Below, in pieces: positions 25,708 through 34,020 of a stretch of 41,264 nt of DNA. Position 1 is the first letter of the stretch, and the number at the start of each line of letters is the position of its first letter. This DNA comes from CAIWKO01 sp964469155 (GTDB lineage Bacteria > Bacteroidota > Bacteroidia > Bacteroidales > CAIWKO01), in NCBI GenBank assembly GCA_964469155.1, contig CAYXXU010000041.1, positions 1-41,264 of the forward strand, in the 5' to 3' direction. Under the pieces are notes generated by a model that saw only the letters and a list, made by a program, of their open reading frames with translations, was not told where the DNA came from and did not search any database. The translations under genes were made by a program, and so were the position numbers.

Positions 25708-27585
25708 ATGAAAAAAATGATCTGCGCTTTTCTTATTTTCTGTGCATGGCTTTCGGCGGTCAACAGCCAGGCGCAAACAAGCACCACCTATATCATTCTT
25801 ACCACCGTCGGCACTTCCGATCCCTATTACCAGGCCGTGCAGGCGTTGAGCACCTATCGCAGCGCACAGGTGATACATTTTAGCCCCGATTCCATCACCG
25901 ATCTCATACCCACCCTGGTCAGCCTGGCGCCCCGCTATGTGGCCGTGGTGTTGAAGCCCATTCAGCTCGACATCAACTTCGTACGGAAGTTCCTCGTCAT
26001 GAGCACCAACCTCGACGCCGATCCCTTCAGCGATTTCTCTTACGGATATATCACCGGGGCCACCGCCACGGATGCCCTTAACTTTGTGAACAAGATCATT
26101 TATGCCGAAACCCATGCCATTCAGAACTATCCTTTGAACATTGGCGGCTACGCGGCTTCGTCCATCAATTTTGTGTATCCCGGTTCAGGCGATTATCTGC
26201 AATATCTCAATCCACCGGTGTCAAACACCATTTACATGGAAACCAACGATTCAGGCGTCGGTCCGGCTTTTTTCCTTTCGAACACCAATTATATGCTCGA
26301 TAACAAGCTTCTCGACATCGGCCACAACGGCGACCCCCACATGCTGTGGCTCTTCGACGACGGCAACATGACCACCAATCCCCCGCCCTGGCTCTACGAC
26401 AGCACCAAAATAGAAAATCCTGCCTATGCGCGTGTCGGCCTTACCAGTTTCAACATAGGCGCGTTGAATCTCTATCCGGCGGTGGCTTTTAACGGGGCCT
26501 GCCATTCGGGCGAACCCAAAAAAGTGATGATCGAAAGCGATATCGAAGCCACTTTCGGCGATACCCAGGGGCTGATAAAGTTCTACACCATGAGCGATAC
26601 CTTCAGCTTCTGCCTTTCCATTCTGAAGACGGGTATCACGGGCTATTTCGCTCCCTGCGGTGCCAACAATGCCAACGATCAGGGCGAGGATGAATACAAT
26701 GCTTTTTTATATAATGAACCCTTGGGCGATGTGCATAAAAGAAGTGTCGACGGCGTGGTGATGGGATGTTTGGGAAACCGGCCCAACCTTAAAATATTCC
26801 ACTCAGGAGGCTCAATTTATGATAATGATATTCTTCCTTCCGGAACCTTTGATCCTGCCGACTGGTCGGGCGCTGCCGGTATGCTGGGCGGAAAGGCCAA
26901 CCGCATCTATTTCGGCGATCCTTTATACAATCCATATGCCACCAATCACTCCGACTCATTGAACATCACCAAAACTGTCATTGATTCCATCAAACCCAGC
27001 AGTTTCGATATTGTTCTTACCTACAAAAAACCCGATGCTGCGGTGGCTTATTTTCCCGTTTGGCACAAGTTCCATTTTGGCAAAACGCGCATCTACATTC
27101 CGGTGGAACTGCCGTCCTTTTGCGGAGGCATAACTAACTTTCAGGTGATCGATTCTTCAGCTCCTTACAACATGGTGATACATGCCGTGGAACAATTCGA
27201 CGGGAAGAACATTCTGCACATTGAGGTGGATATCCCCAACGATATGTACGACCCCATCAACTACAACATCAGGTTCAGGATAGGCTACACCCCTTCCGGA
27301 ATAGAAGAATCCGGCCTGCCTGTGATAGACAGCTATGAAGTGTATCCCAATCCTTCTCGTGGAAATGCCGTAATTAAGTTTGGATTGAACCAAAGCTCAG
27401 ACATCAGTTTGTCTTTATATGACATCACCGGACGGCTTCTGAAGAATATATTCAGCGGCAGGCAGGAACAAGGCTCTCATGAGTTCACTCTGAGTAAGGA
27501 AGATGAGCTGGCCGACGGTATTTATTTTATTTGCCTGGAAACCGGCAACAATAAAGTCACGAAGAAACTGGTGATTGTTAGATAA
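25708..27585 (+). CDS. Gingipain/caspase-fold (C25-like) protein exported by type IX secretion
   Basis: 625 residues. Signal peptide MKKMICAFLIFCAWLSAVNSQAQ; a long domain to about residue 430; a beta-sandwich region (about 435-530) and a C-terminal type IX sorting domain (YEVYPNPSRGNAVIKFG... ending KKLVIVR). Two motifs suggest the clan CD protease dyad: His206 in LLDIGHNGDPHMLW and Cys265 in VAFNGACHSGEP, each after a hydrophobic strand as in gingipains and caspases. Peptidase activity is inferred. The start has a true Shine-Dalgarno sequence (AGGAGG eight bases before ATG), unusual in this phylum. Confidence 0.7.
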   Translation: MKKMICAFLIFCAWLSAVNSQAQTSTTYIILTTVGTSDPYYQAVQALSTYRSAQVIHFSPDSITDLIPTLVSLAPRYVAVVLKPIQLDINFVRKFLVMSTNLDADPFSDFSYGYITGATATDALNFVNKIIYAETHAIQNYPLNIGGYAASSINFVYPGSGDYLQYLNPPVSNTIYMETNDSGVGPAFFLSNTNYMLDNKLLDIGHNGDPHMLWLFDDGNMTTNPPPWLYDSTKIENPAYARVGLTSFNIGALNLYPAVAFNGACHSGEPKKVMIESDIEATFGDTQGLIKFYTMSDTFSFCLSILKTGITGYFAPCGANNANDQGEDEYNAFLYNEPLGDVHKRSVDGVVMGCLGNRPNLKIFHSGGSIYDNDILPSGTFDPADWSGAAGMLGGKANRIYFGDPLYNPYATNHSDSLNITKTVIDSIKPSSFDIVLTYKKPDAAVAYFPVWHKFHFGKTRIYIPVELPSFCGGITNFQVIDSSAPYNMVIHAVEQFDGKNILHIEVDIPNDMYDPINYNIRFRIGYTPSGIEESGLPVIDSYEVYPNPSRGNAVIKFGLNQSSDISLSLYDITGRLLKNIFSGRQEQGSHEFTLSKEDELADGIYFICLETGNNKVTKKLVIVR

Positions 27586-27683
27586 GGCATTGTCTTTCCT
27601 GTTTCGGTGACAGGCTGAGTTCGCTTTGAAATATTGACAGAGAATTTATCCTTTTTGTTTATCCGATTGTAACAAAGAATTTT

Positions 27684-27701
27684 TTGTTACTTTTGTAACA
27701 A
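27684..27701 (+). promoter_or_regulatory. Promoter with overlapping palindromic operator upstream of the MNT gene
   Basis: TTGTTACTTTTGTAACAA is a perfect inverted repeat (7-bp arms, TTTT spacer). Within it TACTTTTG (27688-27695) matches the TAnnTTTG -7 element, and an ATTG at 27666-27669 lies 18 bases upstream as a possible -33. A further GTAACAA copy lies at 27669-27675. The overlap suggests autorepression, as in toxin-antitoxin loci. Confidence 0.55.
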
Positions 27702-27706
27702 CGAGT

Positions 27707-28006
27707 ATGATAACTTCCGATCAAATATTAGACTATTTATCTTCCAACAAGGTTCGCTTTCAAAAAGACTACCACCTGGTTCGTATTGGGATTTTTGGGT
27801 CTGTGGCACGTGATGAAGCTACAGCCAAAAGTGACATTGATGTAATCCTTGAATTTGAAGAAAACACCTCTGATTTGCATGAAATAAAGCAAAAGCTTAA
27901 AACTGAAATTCAGGAAGTTTTCGATCGTCCGGTTGATATTTGCAGAGAGAAATATATTAAGCCGTTTCTAAGGGATATAATTCTGGCCGATGTCAAATAT
28001 GCTTGA
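27707..28006 (+). CDS. MNT-type minimal nucleotidyltransferase (MntA-like antitoxin)
   Basis: 99 residues of the Pol-beta-type minimal nucleotidyltransferase family. The active site is complete: GIFGSVARDEATAKSDIDVILEF carries GSxxR and the DxD pair, and a third acidic residue lies in RPVDICRE. In MntA/HepT-type systems such proteins AMPylate and silence a HEPN RNase toxin encoded just downstream. Here the downstream partner is missing or reduced to a 25-codon frame overlapping this gene's end. Confidence 0.85.
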   Translation: MITSDQILDYLSSNKVRFQKDYHLVRIGIFGSVARDEATAKSDIDVILEFEENTSDLHEIKQKLKTEIQEVFDRPVDICREKYIKPFLRDIILADVKYA

Positions 28007-28067
28007 TACGATTCAAAAGATTGTTTCAACCCTTTTTCTTTCATTAATTGTCTTGATCGATAATTAA
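27990..28067 (+). pseudogene. Possible HEPN (DUF86/HepT) toxin remnant, 25 codons
   Basis: An ATG at 27990 overlaps the MNT gene by 17 bases, the arrangement expected for a HEPN partner. It reads MSNMLDTIQKIVSTLFLSLIVLIDN and stops. The first residues resemble the start of DUF86 proteins, but no RX4-6H motif follows. It may be a vestige or chance; the support is position and start only. Confidence 0.3.
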
Positions 28068-28118
28068 ACTGAATTATATAGAAAACTGAATGTATACCGT
28101 AGATTCAAAAATAATTTG

Positions 28119-28140
28119 TAATTTTACCTTATTAATAAGG
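28119..28140 (+). promoter_or_regulatory. Promoter/operator palindrome of the PIN toxin pair
   Basis: CCTTATTAATAAGG (28127-28140) is a perfect 14-bp palindrome seven bases before the ATG at 28148, and TAATTTTA (28119-28126) is a near match to TAnnTTTG. The position fits an autoregulatory operator for a toxin-antitoxin operon. Confidence 0.5.
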
Positions 28141-28147
28141 AAAGCTT

Positions 28148-28387
28148 ATGGACCGTATTACCTTTGAAACAGAAAATCGCAAAGAACTGAATCTTTTGAT
28201 TTCAATAGCAGAAAAGCTTGGTATAAAAAGATTTATTTTTTCTGAGTCTTCAAAATCAAAACCGGCGGACTTACTGAAGTATTATCATATTATTGATGAA
28301 GGCGCCGATGTTTCCACCTTTGGTGACATAAATGAATGGCAGAGAACTACTAGGGCCGACCGAAACCTGAATTTTGAGGGTATATGA
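28148..28387 (+). CDS. Putative antitoxin of a PIN-domain toxin
   Basis: 79-residue acidic/basic mixed protein without a recognisable family. An N-terminal strand-helix (ITFETENRKELNLLISIAEKLGIKRFIF) is followed by a loop and an Asp/Trp-containing tail (DINEWQRTTRADRNLNF), typical in size and position of VapB-class antitoxins. Its stop overlaps the toxin start (ATGA at 28384), so translation is coupled. Identity as antitoxin comes from this arrangement rather than homology. Confidence 0.65.
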   Translation: MDRITFETENRKELNLLISIAEKLGIKRFIFSESSKSKPADLLKYYHIIDEGADVSTFGDINEWQRTTRADRNLNFEGI

Positions 28388-28755
28388 TTTTATTAGACAG
28401 CAATATAATAATATACTCTGCAACCGAACAGCATAAATACCTTAGGGAAATCATCAAGAAATCAGATGTTGCGTGTTCAATAATTTCAAAACTTGAAATA
28501 TTGGGTTATCATAAAATTACTGCCGAGCAAATCAAGTATTTCGAAGCAGTTTTTAAAGTACTTGATATTTTGCTAATATCGGATGAAATAATAAGCCAAG
28601 CTGTAAAATACCGGCAAAAAAAATCAATGTCTGTTGGTGATGCCATAATTGCAGCCACTGCAAAAACTTTTCACGGGGTTTTGTATACTAATAATGTGCA
28701 AGATTTTGCAAATATTAAGGACTTCAAAATTATCAATCCCATCAAGGGAATTTAG
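28384..28755 (+). CDS. vapC: PIN-domain ribonuclease toxin (VapC-like)
   Basis: 123-residue PIN-domain protein. The four acidic metal ligands are in place: Asp5 in LLDSNIIIYS, Glu38 in SKLEILGY, Asp86 in SVGDAIIAATA and Asp107 in YTNNVQDF. The family cleaves tRNA or rRNA when freed from its antitoxin. Length is normal and the gene appears intact. It is coupled to the putative antitoxin by ATGA overlap. Downstream, the complex I-like operon is convergent. Confidence 0.85.
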   Translation: MILLDSNIIIYSATEQHKYLREIIKKSDVACSIISKLEILGYHKITAEQIKYFEAVFKVLDILLISDEIISQAVKYRQKKSMSVGDAIIAATAKTFHGVLYTNNVQDFANIKDFKIINPIKGI

Positions 28756-28807
28756 CTATTCGGATTTATCTGCTTCTTATTAATTATCCCGTTCAGAAAT
28801 AGCCTCA

Positions 28808-29554
28808 TCATTTCCCTATCAGGTCAAGTATTCCGTTGATGAAGGTCAACGGATGAGGAGGGTTGCCGGGAATATAAAGGTCTATCGCGTGATTGTCGAG
28901 GAAACTGCGGTTTAAGGCAGGACTGCCTGCAAAAATACCTCCACTGATGGCATCGGTACCGCAAAGAATGATGGCTTTGGGAGAAGGGGTGTCGCGCAAA
29001 CAAATTTCCAGAGGTTCGGCCATGTTCTCCGTAATGGGTCCTGTGATTACCACGGCATCGGCATGGCGGGGTGAAGCAACGAACTCGATACCAAAGCGGC
29101 CCACATCGAACTGAACATTACCGGCAGCATTCAGTTCCAGTTCGGCGCTGTTGTCGCCGCCGGCAGATACCTGCCGCAGCTTGAAGGAATTCCTGAACAG
29201 GCTGTGAATCTCTGGTCTTACTTTTTCAGGATCTAATTGTAAGGGGACATTTTCTCCTTCTTTTATAATTAGTGATTCCCTGCTGTTTACCGACAAATGA
29301 TAATCTTTGGTGAACCTGATTTTATGAGGCGAATGAAAGGCACAGGCCCCGCAAAAGATACATTTCCCAAGGTCGATACTGAAAGGGCTGGAAGTTATGG
29401 CGGCCGTAGGACAAAGTTCCGTCAATTCTTCCGCTTTGCAGGCTTCGTTGCTGATGACGGGCCTGCCTTTGAAAATACCCGGTACCTCCGTATGCCTGAG
29501 GTCGCGGATATACTGACTGCCCTGATGAACTTGTATCTTGATTTCTTTCAGCAT
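28808..29554 (-). CDS. Ehr/HyfI-like small subunit fused to a ferredoxin domain, cluster ligands lost
   Basis: 248 residues: ferredoxin-like N-terminal part (about 30-85) fused to a NuoB/HyfI-like domain (about 120-245). The NuoB-type framework is clear (TGPITEN, SGGIFAGS, DLYIPGNPPHP), but all four ligands of the proximal 4Fe-4S cluster are replaced: Asp134, Ala137, Asp201, and Asn231 in PGNPP where PGCPP is usual. In the ferredoxin part only Cys48, Cys65, Cys68 and Cys71 remain in standard positions, exactly one cubane; the other cubane is lost (Ser75 in place of the last Cys, first motif disrupted). Last gene of the six-gene operon, three bases after the large-subunit gene. Confidence 0.82.
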   Translation of the reverse strand: MLKEIKIQVHQGSQYIRDLRHTEVPGIFKGRPVISNEACKAEELTELCPTAAITSSPFSIDLGKCIFCGACAFHSPHKIRFTKDYHLSVNSRESLIIKEGENVPLQLDPEKVRPEIHSLFRNSFKLRQVSAGGDNSAELELNAAGNVQFDVGRFGIEFVASPRHADAVVITGPITENMAEPLEICLRDTPSPKAIILCGTDAISGGIFAGSPALNRSFLDNHAIDLYIPGNPPHPLTFINGILDLIGK

Positions 29555-29557
29555 AGT

Positions 29558-31063
29558 TTACAGATCGAATCCACAATAAGAGAGATTAAAACTTTTGTTG
29601 TTAATAGGAAAATCACTGATTTCGTTATTCCTCACTGCAAGGGCCAAAGCCAGCCAGTTGTGCATGGAGGGGTCCTTGATCTTATAAGCAACAAGATTGC
29701 CCTCTTTGTCTGTGAGGGCACAATGACATATCTCGCCCCTCCACCCCTCGGTCAGGCTTATGGTAAAAGAAGAAGGCTGAGGTTTCAGATTTCCCGGAGT
29801 GTAGTCAGTATGAACAGGCATGCTGTCCAGCCAACTTTTCAGATAAGCAATGGATTGGTGTATTTCTTCTTTCCTTAGCTGGGTCCTGGACAGCACATCC
29901 CCATGATGCTTGATCTCAGGATGATGCCGGGTTTGTTTGAACAGGCCATAAGGATGCGAACTGCGGATATCCCTGTTCAAACCGGCCATGCGCGCCGAAA
30001 TACCTACCGTTCCTATTTCTTCCACCTGTGCTTTGGTCAGGGCACCGGTTTTCTCCAAACGCGAAAGCAGGCTGGGTAAGGTTTTAATTCTGTCCCACAT
30101 CTCGTTGAAATCGGGCTCGTAAGCGGCAAAAACCTTATGCAATCTATCGTTCAACGGAGGCGTGAATTCATAAAAACTTCCAAACGGACGAACCAGGCTT
30201 TTGCCCAAACGGTTGCCACACCATTCCTGAAAGAAATTGACCATGGGGGTTCTCAGTCTGCCCAATACCGCATTGCCCAGCTGATAAGCAACATCAGTAC
30301 AAATGGCGGCCAGGTCTCCCGTATGTATGGCTATCCTTTCCAGTTCCATGGCAACATTTCTTTGCCAAACAAGGGCTTGGGGTGTTTCATATTGGCAGAG
30401 GCTTTCCCATAGAAAAGCAAAGGCCGAGGCATGACCGCAGGCGGTATCTCCGGCTATGGATTCTGATAAGGCGATTCTCTCGTTAAGTTTGTTTTTGGTA
30501 AGGAACAGATGTTCGACCCCTCTATGCTGAAATCCTAATTGTATCTCCAGGTGCATGATCTTCTCCCCGTTGCAGATAAAACGGAAATGCCCCGGCTCAA
30601 TGATACCGGCATGGATAGGACCCACACCCACTTCATGCAGTTCTTCGCTTTCGATGCGGAAGAAAGGATAGTTGGCGATAGTTTTTTCAATATCCTTGCG
30701 GTTCCAGGCATACCTTACCGGTTTTAGCCAGGGGTGCCCTTCGAAATGTATGCCGAAGTTCTCGTGAATCTCACGCTCGAACATGTAGAAGGTGAGGTTT
30801 TTTGCAGTAAGCGACTCAACGGCAAGTTCTTTTTGAGAAGTTTTCCAGGAGAGGATATGGATGCTGGCATCACTGTCGTCGGCCAGGCAGCAGATAAAAT
30901 GCAAGCCATCCGCCGCCTTATAGCCGAAATAACTGACACAATGAACCGTTTCGGATGCAGCCATTTCCAACACATGGCTATAGAAATCCGCATAGGACAA
31001 CACGGGAATATTTTCTGTGGGAACGGTTTGTTGGTTATTTATCTGAAGGCTTCTCATGGTCAT
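29558..31063 (-). CDS. Hydrogenase-4 component G-like large subunit without NiFe ligands (Ehr type)
   Basis: 501 residues: NuoC-like 30-kDa domain (to about 125) fused to a NuoD/HyfG 49-kDa domain. In NiFe enzymes the L1 motif is CGxC and L2 is DPCxxC. Here L1 reads SIAGDTACGHASAF (about 202-215), with AGDT in place of CGxC, and the C terminus is NNKSFNLSYCGFDL with no DPCxxC. It therefore cannot carry a NiFe site, as in Ehr complexes and complex I. The start at 31063 is chosen because its ATG forms an ATGA overlap with the preceding stop; an in-frame ATG at 31075 is less likely. The product would form the hydrophilic arm with the small subunit. Confidence 0.85.
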   Translation of the reverse strand: MTMRSLQINNQQTVPTENIPVLSYADFYSHVLEMAASETVHCVSYFGYKAADGLHFICCLADDSDASIHILSWKTSQKELAVESLTAKNLTFYMFEREIHENFGIHFEGHPWLKPVRYAWNRKDIEKTIANYPFFRIESEELHEVGVGPIHAGIIEPGHFRFICNGEKIMHLEIQLGFQHRGVEHLFLTKNKLNERIALSESIAGDTACGHASAFAFLWESLCQYETPQALVWQRNVAMELERIAIHTGDLAAICTDVAYQLGNAVLGRLRTPMVNFFQEWCGNRLGKSLVRPFGSFYEFTPPLNDRLHKVFAAYEPDFNEMWDRIKTLPSLLSRLEKTGALTKAQVEEIGTVGISARMAGLNRDIRSSHPYGLFKQTRHHPEIKHHGDVLSRTQLRKEEIHQSIAYLKSWLDSMPVHTDYTPGNLKPQPSSFTISLTEGWRGEICHCALTDKEGNLVAYKIKDPSMHNWLALALAVRNNEISDFPINNKSFNLSYCGFDL

Positions 31064-32478
31064 AAAAGTGTGCATTGGGTGAGAAAATCAACAAAAACCT
31101 TTGGAGGGAAATACGCCAGCCAGATAACGGATACCAGAAGTATGAGTATGGGCAGAAGTTCTATCAACCTTATTTTACCGTAAGTTTCTGTTGCGGAGGT
31201 ATCTTCCGCAAAAACAATATTCAGGGCGTTGCGTATGAAGGCAAAGATGATGATGGTAAGTAGGATCAGCAACAGGACCATTTCCCAAAAATGAGAGGCA
31301 TTGAATAGTCCTTTAAAGATGAGGAACTCGCTCACGAAAAGTCCCGAAGGTGGAATGGCTCCCAGGAATAGGATCAGCATGAAAAAGACGAGGGCTGCCA
31401 GGGGCGCTTTGCCGAAATAGTCCTTTATCCCGGTGATCTTATAGGTTCTGAAATGATGAAACACCGATCCCAGGTGAAAGAAAAAACCAGATTTGATAAA
31501 GGTATGCAGTATGAGGTGGAGAAATACAGCGTAAAGCACGGGTCCGCCCAGCGAAAGTCCTATCGCTATCAGTCCTATATGTTCCAGGCCCGAATAGGCT
31601 CCCATACGTTTCAGGTTTCCTACAAAGAGCATGTAGATGGTGGCTATCAGTATGCTGAGCATTCCGGTCCACATCAGCAGATGATTCATCCATTCAGTTA
31701 TGGAGCCGGGGGATAGAGCATGGTAAAATCTATACAGCGCCAGAAATCCCGCATTCATCAATATGGTGGAAATATAAGCCCCGACAGGCGAGGGAGCCAC
31801 GTTCAAAGCATCCACCTTGATGGCTTGCAGAGGAAAGAGCCCCATCTTGGTGCTGAATCCTACCAGTACGAAAAGAAATACCATCTTCATCCAGAAAGGA
31901 TTGGAGCTGGAGGCCTGTGCCAGTATAGCGGAGAAAGAAAGATCGTACACCCCGTTGGTCTGAACGGCCATGCCGAGGAAGATGATACCCACAAAGGCCA
32001 GGGCCACTCCAATGGAACAAATGAATACATATTTCCAGGTAGCTTCCAGGCTGAGGTTACTGCGCTCGTGATAGATCAACAGGGACACGCAGAGGGTGGT
32101 AGCTTCCACGAACACCCACATCAGTCCTGCATGTTCCGAAAGGTAAACCCCCGTCACCGAGACCAACAGCATGATGAGGGCCGAACAATAGATGGCAGTC
32201 CGGAATACATTGTCGCGGTTTCGTTTCAGATAGATGAAACTGTAGTAGGCGGTGAAATACGACAAAACGGTAAGCAGTGCCAGAAAGAGCAATCCGGTAT
32301 TATCAAAACAGAAATAGGTCAGTTCCTTTTCGCCTCTATGCATAAATGCATAGGCAGTGAGCAGGGTTTGCGCTGCCAGGAAAAGTATGAGTGAAGCAGA
32401 GGCCACAGATCTCTTTCTCACCAGCATGGTCAGTGCCGCCAAGAAGATTCCAAATATAAAATATAGACCCAGCATCAT
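31060..32478 (-). CDS. hyfF: HyfF-like (NuoN/NuoM-type) antiporter-like membrane subunit
   Basis: 472-residue polytopic subunit with about 13-14 helices. Conserved charged positions of the Mrp-type fold are visible: Glu in MWVFVEATTLCVSLLIYHE (about residue 125) and Lys in STKMGLFPLQAIKVDALNVAPSPVGAY (about 215). It should take part in ion translocation. It lies three bases after the HyfE-like gene and overlaps the large-subunit gene by four bases (ATGA). Confidence 0.88.
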   Translation of the reverse strand: MMLGLYFIFGIFLAALTMLVRKRSVASASLILFLAAQTLLTAYAFMHRGEKELTYFCFDNTGLLFLALLTVLSYFTAYYSFIYLKRNRDNVFRTAIYCSALIMLLVSVTGVYLSEHAGLMWVFVEATTLCVSLLIYHERSNLSLEATWKYVFICSIGVALAFVGIIFLGMAVQTNGVYDLSFSAILAQASSSNPFWMKMVFLFVLVGFSTKMGLFPLQAIKVDALNVAPSPVGAYISTILMNAGFLALYRFYHALSPGSITEWMNHLLMWTGMLSILIATIYMLFVGNLKRMGAYSGLEHIGLIAIGLSLGGPVLYAVFLHLILHTFIKSGFFFHLGSVFHHFRTYKITGIKDYFGKAPLAALVFFMLILFLGAIPPSGLFVSEFLIFKGLFNASHFWEMVLLLILLTIIIFAFIRNALNIVFAEDTSATETYGKIRLIELLPILILLVSVIWLAYFPPKVFVDFLTQCTLL

Positions 32479-32481
32479 GTT

Positions 32482-33111
32482 CTAATCCTTTAAATTTGAT
32501 AAATTTTCTATGCTCATTTCTTCAAAAGTATTCCCTATCTTGTTCATAAACAGTCCCAACACCAGCACACTCATGAAGATATCGAGCAAGATTCCCAGGT
32601 TGACCATCATAGGCTGATGTGCTCCTATGGTAAGCGAAAGCAAAAACACCCCGTTCTCCAGTATCATATATCCCATCAGGTGGGTGATGATCTTTTTGCG
32701 GGTGATGATAATATAGATACCTGTCAGCAGGGAGGCAAAAGCCACCGTGAAATCTGCCTTGGTGCTTTTATCCAGACCGAGATAACCCGAAATGATATAC
32801 GACAGAATGATGAAACCCGTAATGAGAATCAGCGACCAGAAATAAGAAACAAAAGGCTCGGTCTCTCTGACGATCTTGTTCTTTTTCAGCACATAATTCA
32901 GGAACCAGGGGATGAGCACCGTCTTGAAGATGATGGTTTCCAGCAAAATCATCACAAGGTTGAACCAGTTGATCTCCGTCAGCTTGAAAAAGGTGATGCC
33001 AAACAAAATTAGTCCCTGTATAGCCAGCATGCGAATGAAAGTGTTGAGCCGGTTGGCAATTCCGATGTAGAGGAGGGTGAAGGCGAATATGGTGAGGAGT
33101 ATGGTTTCCAT
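32482..33111 (-). CDS. hyfE: HyfE-like membrane subunit (NuoK-related)
   Basis: 209 residues with about six to seven hydrophobic helices, the length of hydrogenase-4 component E, whose C-terminal half corresponds to NuoK (IYIITRKKIITHLMGYMILENGVFLLSL). The Glu in MILENGVF is the buried carboxylate expected in the NuoK-type channel. Tightly packed in the operon, three bases from each neighbour. Confidence 0.85.
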   Translation of the reverse strand: METILLTIFAFTLLYIGIANRLNTFIRMLAIQGLILFGITFFKLTEINWFNLVMILLETIIFKTVLIPWFLNYVLKKNKIVRETEPFVSYFWSLILITGFIILSYIISGYLGLDKSTKADFTVAFASLLTGIYIIITRKKIITHLMGYMILENGVFLLSLTIGAHQPMMVNLGILLDIFMSVLVLGLFMNKIGNTFEEMSIENLSNLKD

Positions 33112-33114
33112 AGA

Positions 33115-34011
33115 TTATTTTTCCAGGAATAATAATATGCCGACAAATATCAAAAAAGCCAGAGAGGTAAGCGTCAGTATGAACTGTGGGTTATGGTTCA
33201 TGCGGAAGCGGGCCATAAAGGATTCAACAAAGGCCACGGCCATAGCCAATATCATTTGAATGCCTAAAAAGATCAGAATGCTGTTCCAGAATACCGTCTC
33301 GAAAAGGAAGAAATTGGCGATGATGGTTCCGAACACAGCGAACTTCAGGTAGTTTGTTAATTGCAGTAAGCCCAGATCGAAGCCGCTGTTGTCGAGTATC
33401 ATCACTTCATGTATCATGGTCAGCTCGAGGTGAGTGCGGGGGTCGTCAACGGGCAGGCGGCAGGTTTCTATCAGTGAGAACAGAAAGATCACAAAGGACG
33501 ACATAATGCCCAGTCCATAAGCAAATCCCGAGCCGTCGCGCAGGGTGATGAAGATGTCCGAAAACGAATAATGCCCTGTAAACAACACCAGCGACCCCAG
33601 CAATATCAGGAAAGCCGGTTCGGCCAGCATACCAAAATGTGCTTCGCGACTGGCTCCCATGCCTTCGAAACTGCTTCCCGTATCCATGGCAGCAATGATG
33701 GCCATGAAACGACCCAAACCCAGCATATAGATGAAGAACACAAAATCGCCGTTGAAAGATATCAATGCCTTCCACGGACCTATGGGCAATACCAGTGAAG
33801 CACAAATCACTGCCGCAATGGAAATGGTGGGCGCCATGCGGAAGATGATGCCGGTAGTACGACTGTAAACACTGCCCTTGCGGAACAAACGAACCAGGTC
33901 CTTCAGAGGTTGCAGCAAACCCGGTCCCTTTCTCCCGCTGAAAAGGCTTCGGGTGATGTTGATGACACCCGGGAAAAGCAATGCGACTATGAGGATCAGT
34001 ATCAGGTTCAT
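33115..34011 (-). CDS. hyfC: HyfC-like membrane subunit (NuoH family)
   Basis: 298-residue NuoH/HyfC-type subunit that joins the hydrophilic arm to the membrane arm. Visible family blocks are GRKGPGLLQPLKDLVRLFRKG (about 26-46), SSFEGMGASREAHFGMLAEPAFLI (about 113-136) and the acidic loop VDDPRTHLELTMIHEVMILDNSG (about 189-211). Eight hydrophobic helices. It lies nine bases after hyfB. Confidence 0.92.
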   Translation of the reverse strand: MNLILILIVALLFPGVINITRSLFSGRKGPGLLQPLKDLVRLFRKGSVYSRTTGIIFRMAPTISIAAVICASLVLPIGPWKALISFNGDFVFFIYMLGLGRFMAIIAAMDTGSSFEGMGASREAHFGMLAEPAFLILLGSLVLFTGHYSFSDIFITLRDGSGFAYGLGIMSSFVIFLFSLIETCRLPVDDPRTHLELTMIHEVMILDNSGFDLGLLQLTNYLKFAVFGTIIANFFLFETVFWNSILIFLGIQMILAMAVAFVESFMARFRMNHNPQFILTLTSLAFLIFVGILLFLEK

Positions 34012-34020
34012 TTCTGTGTT

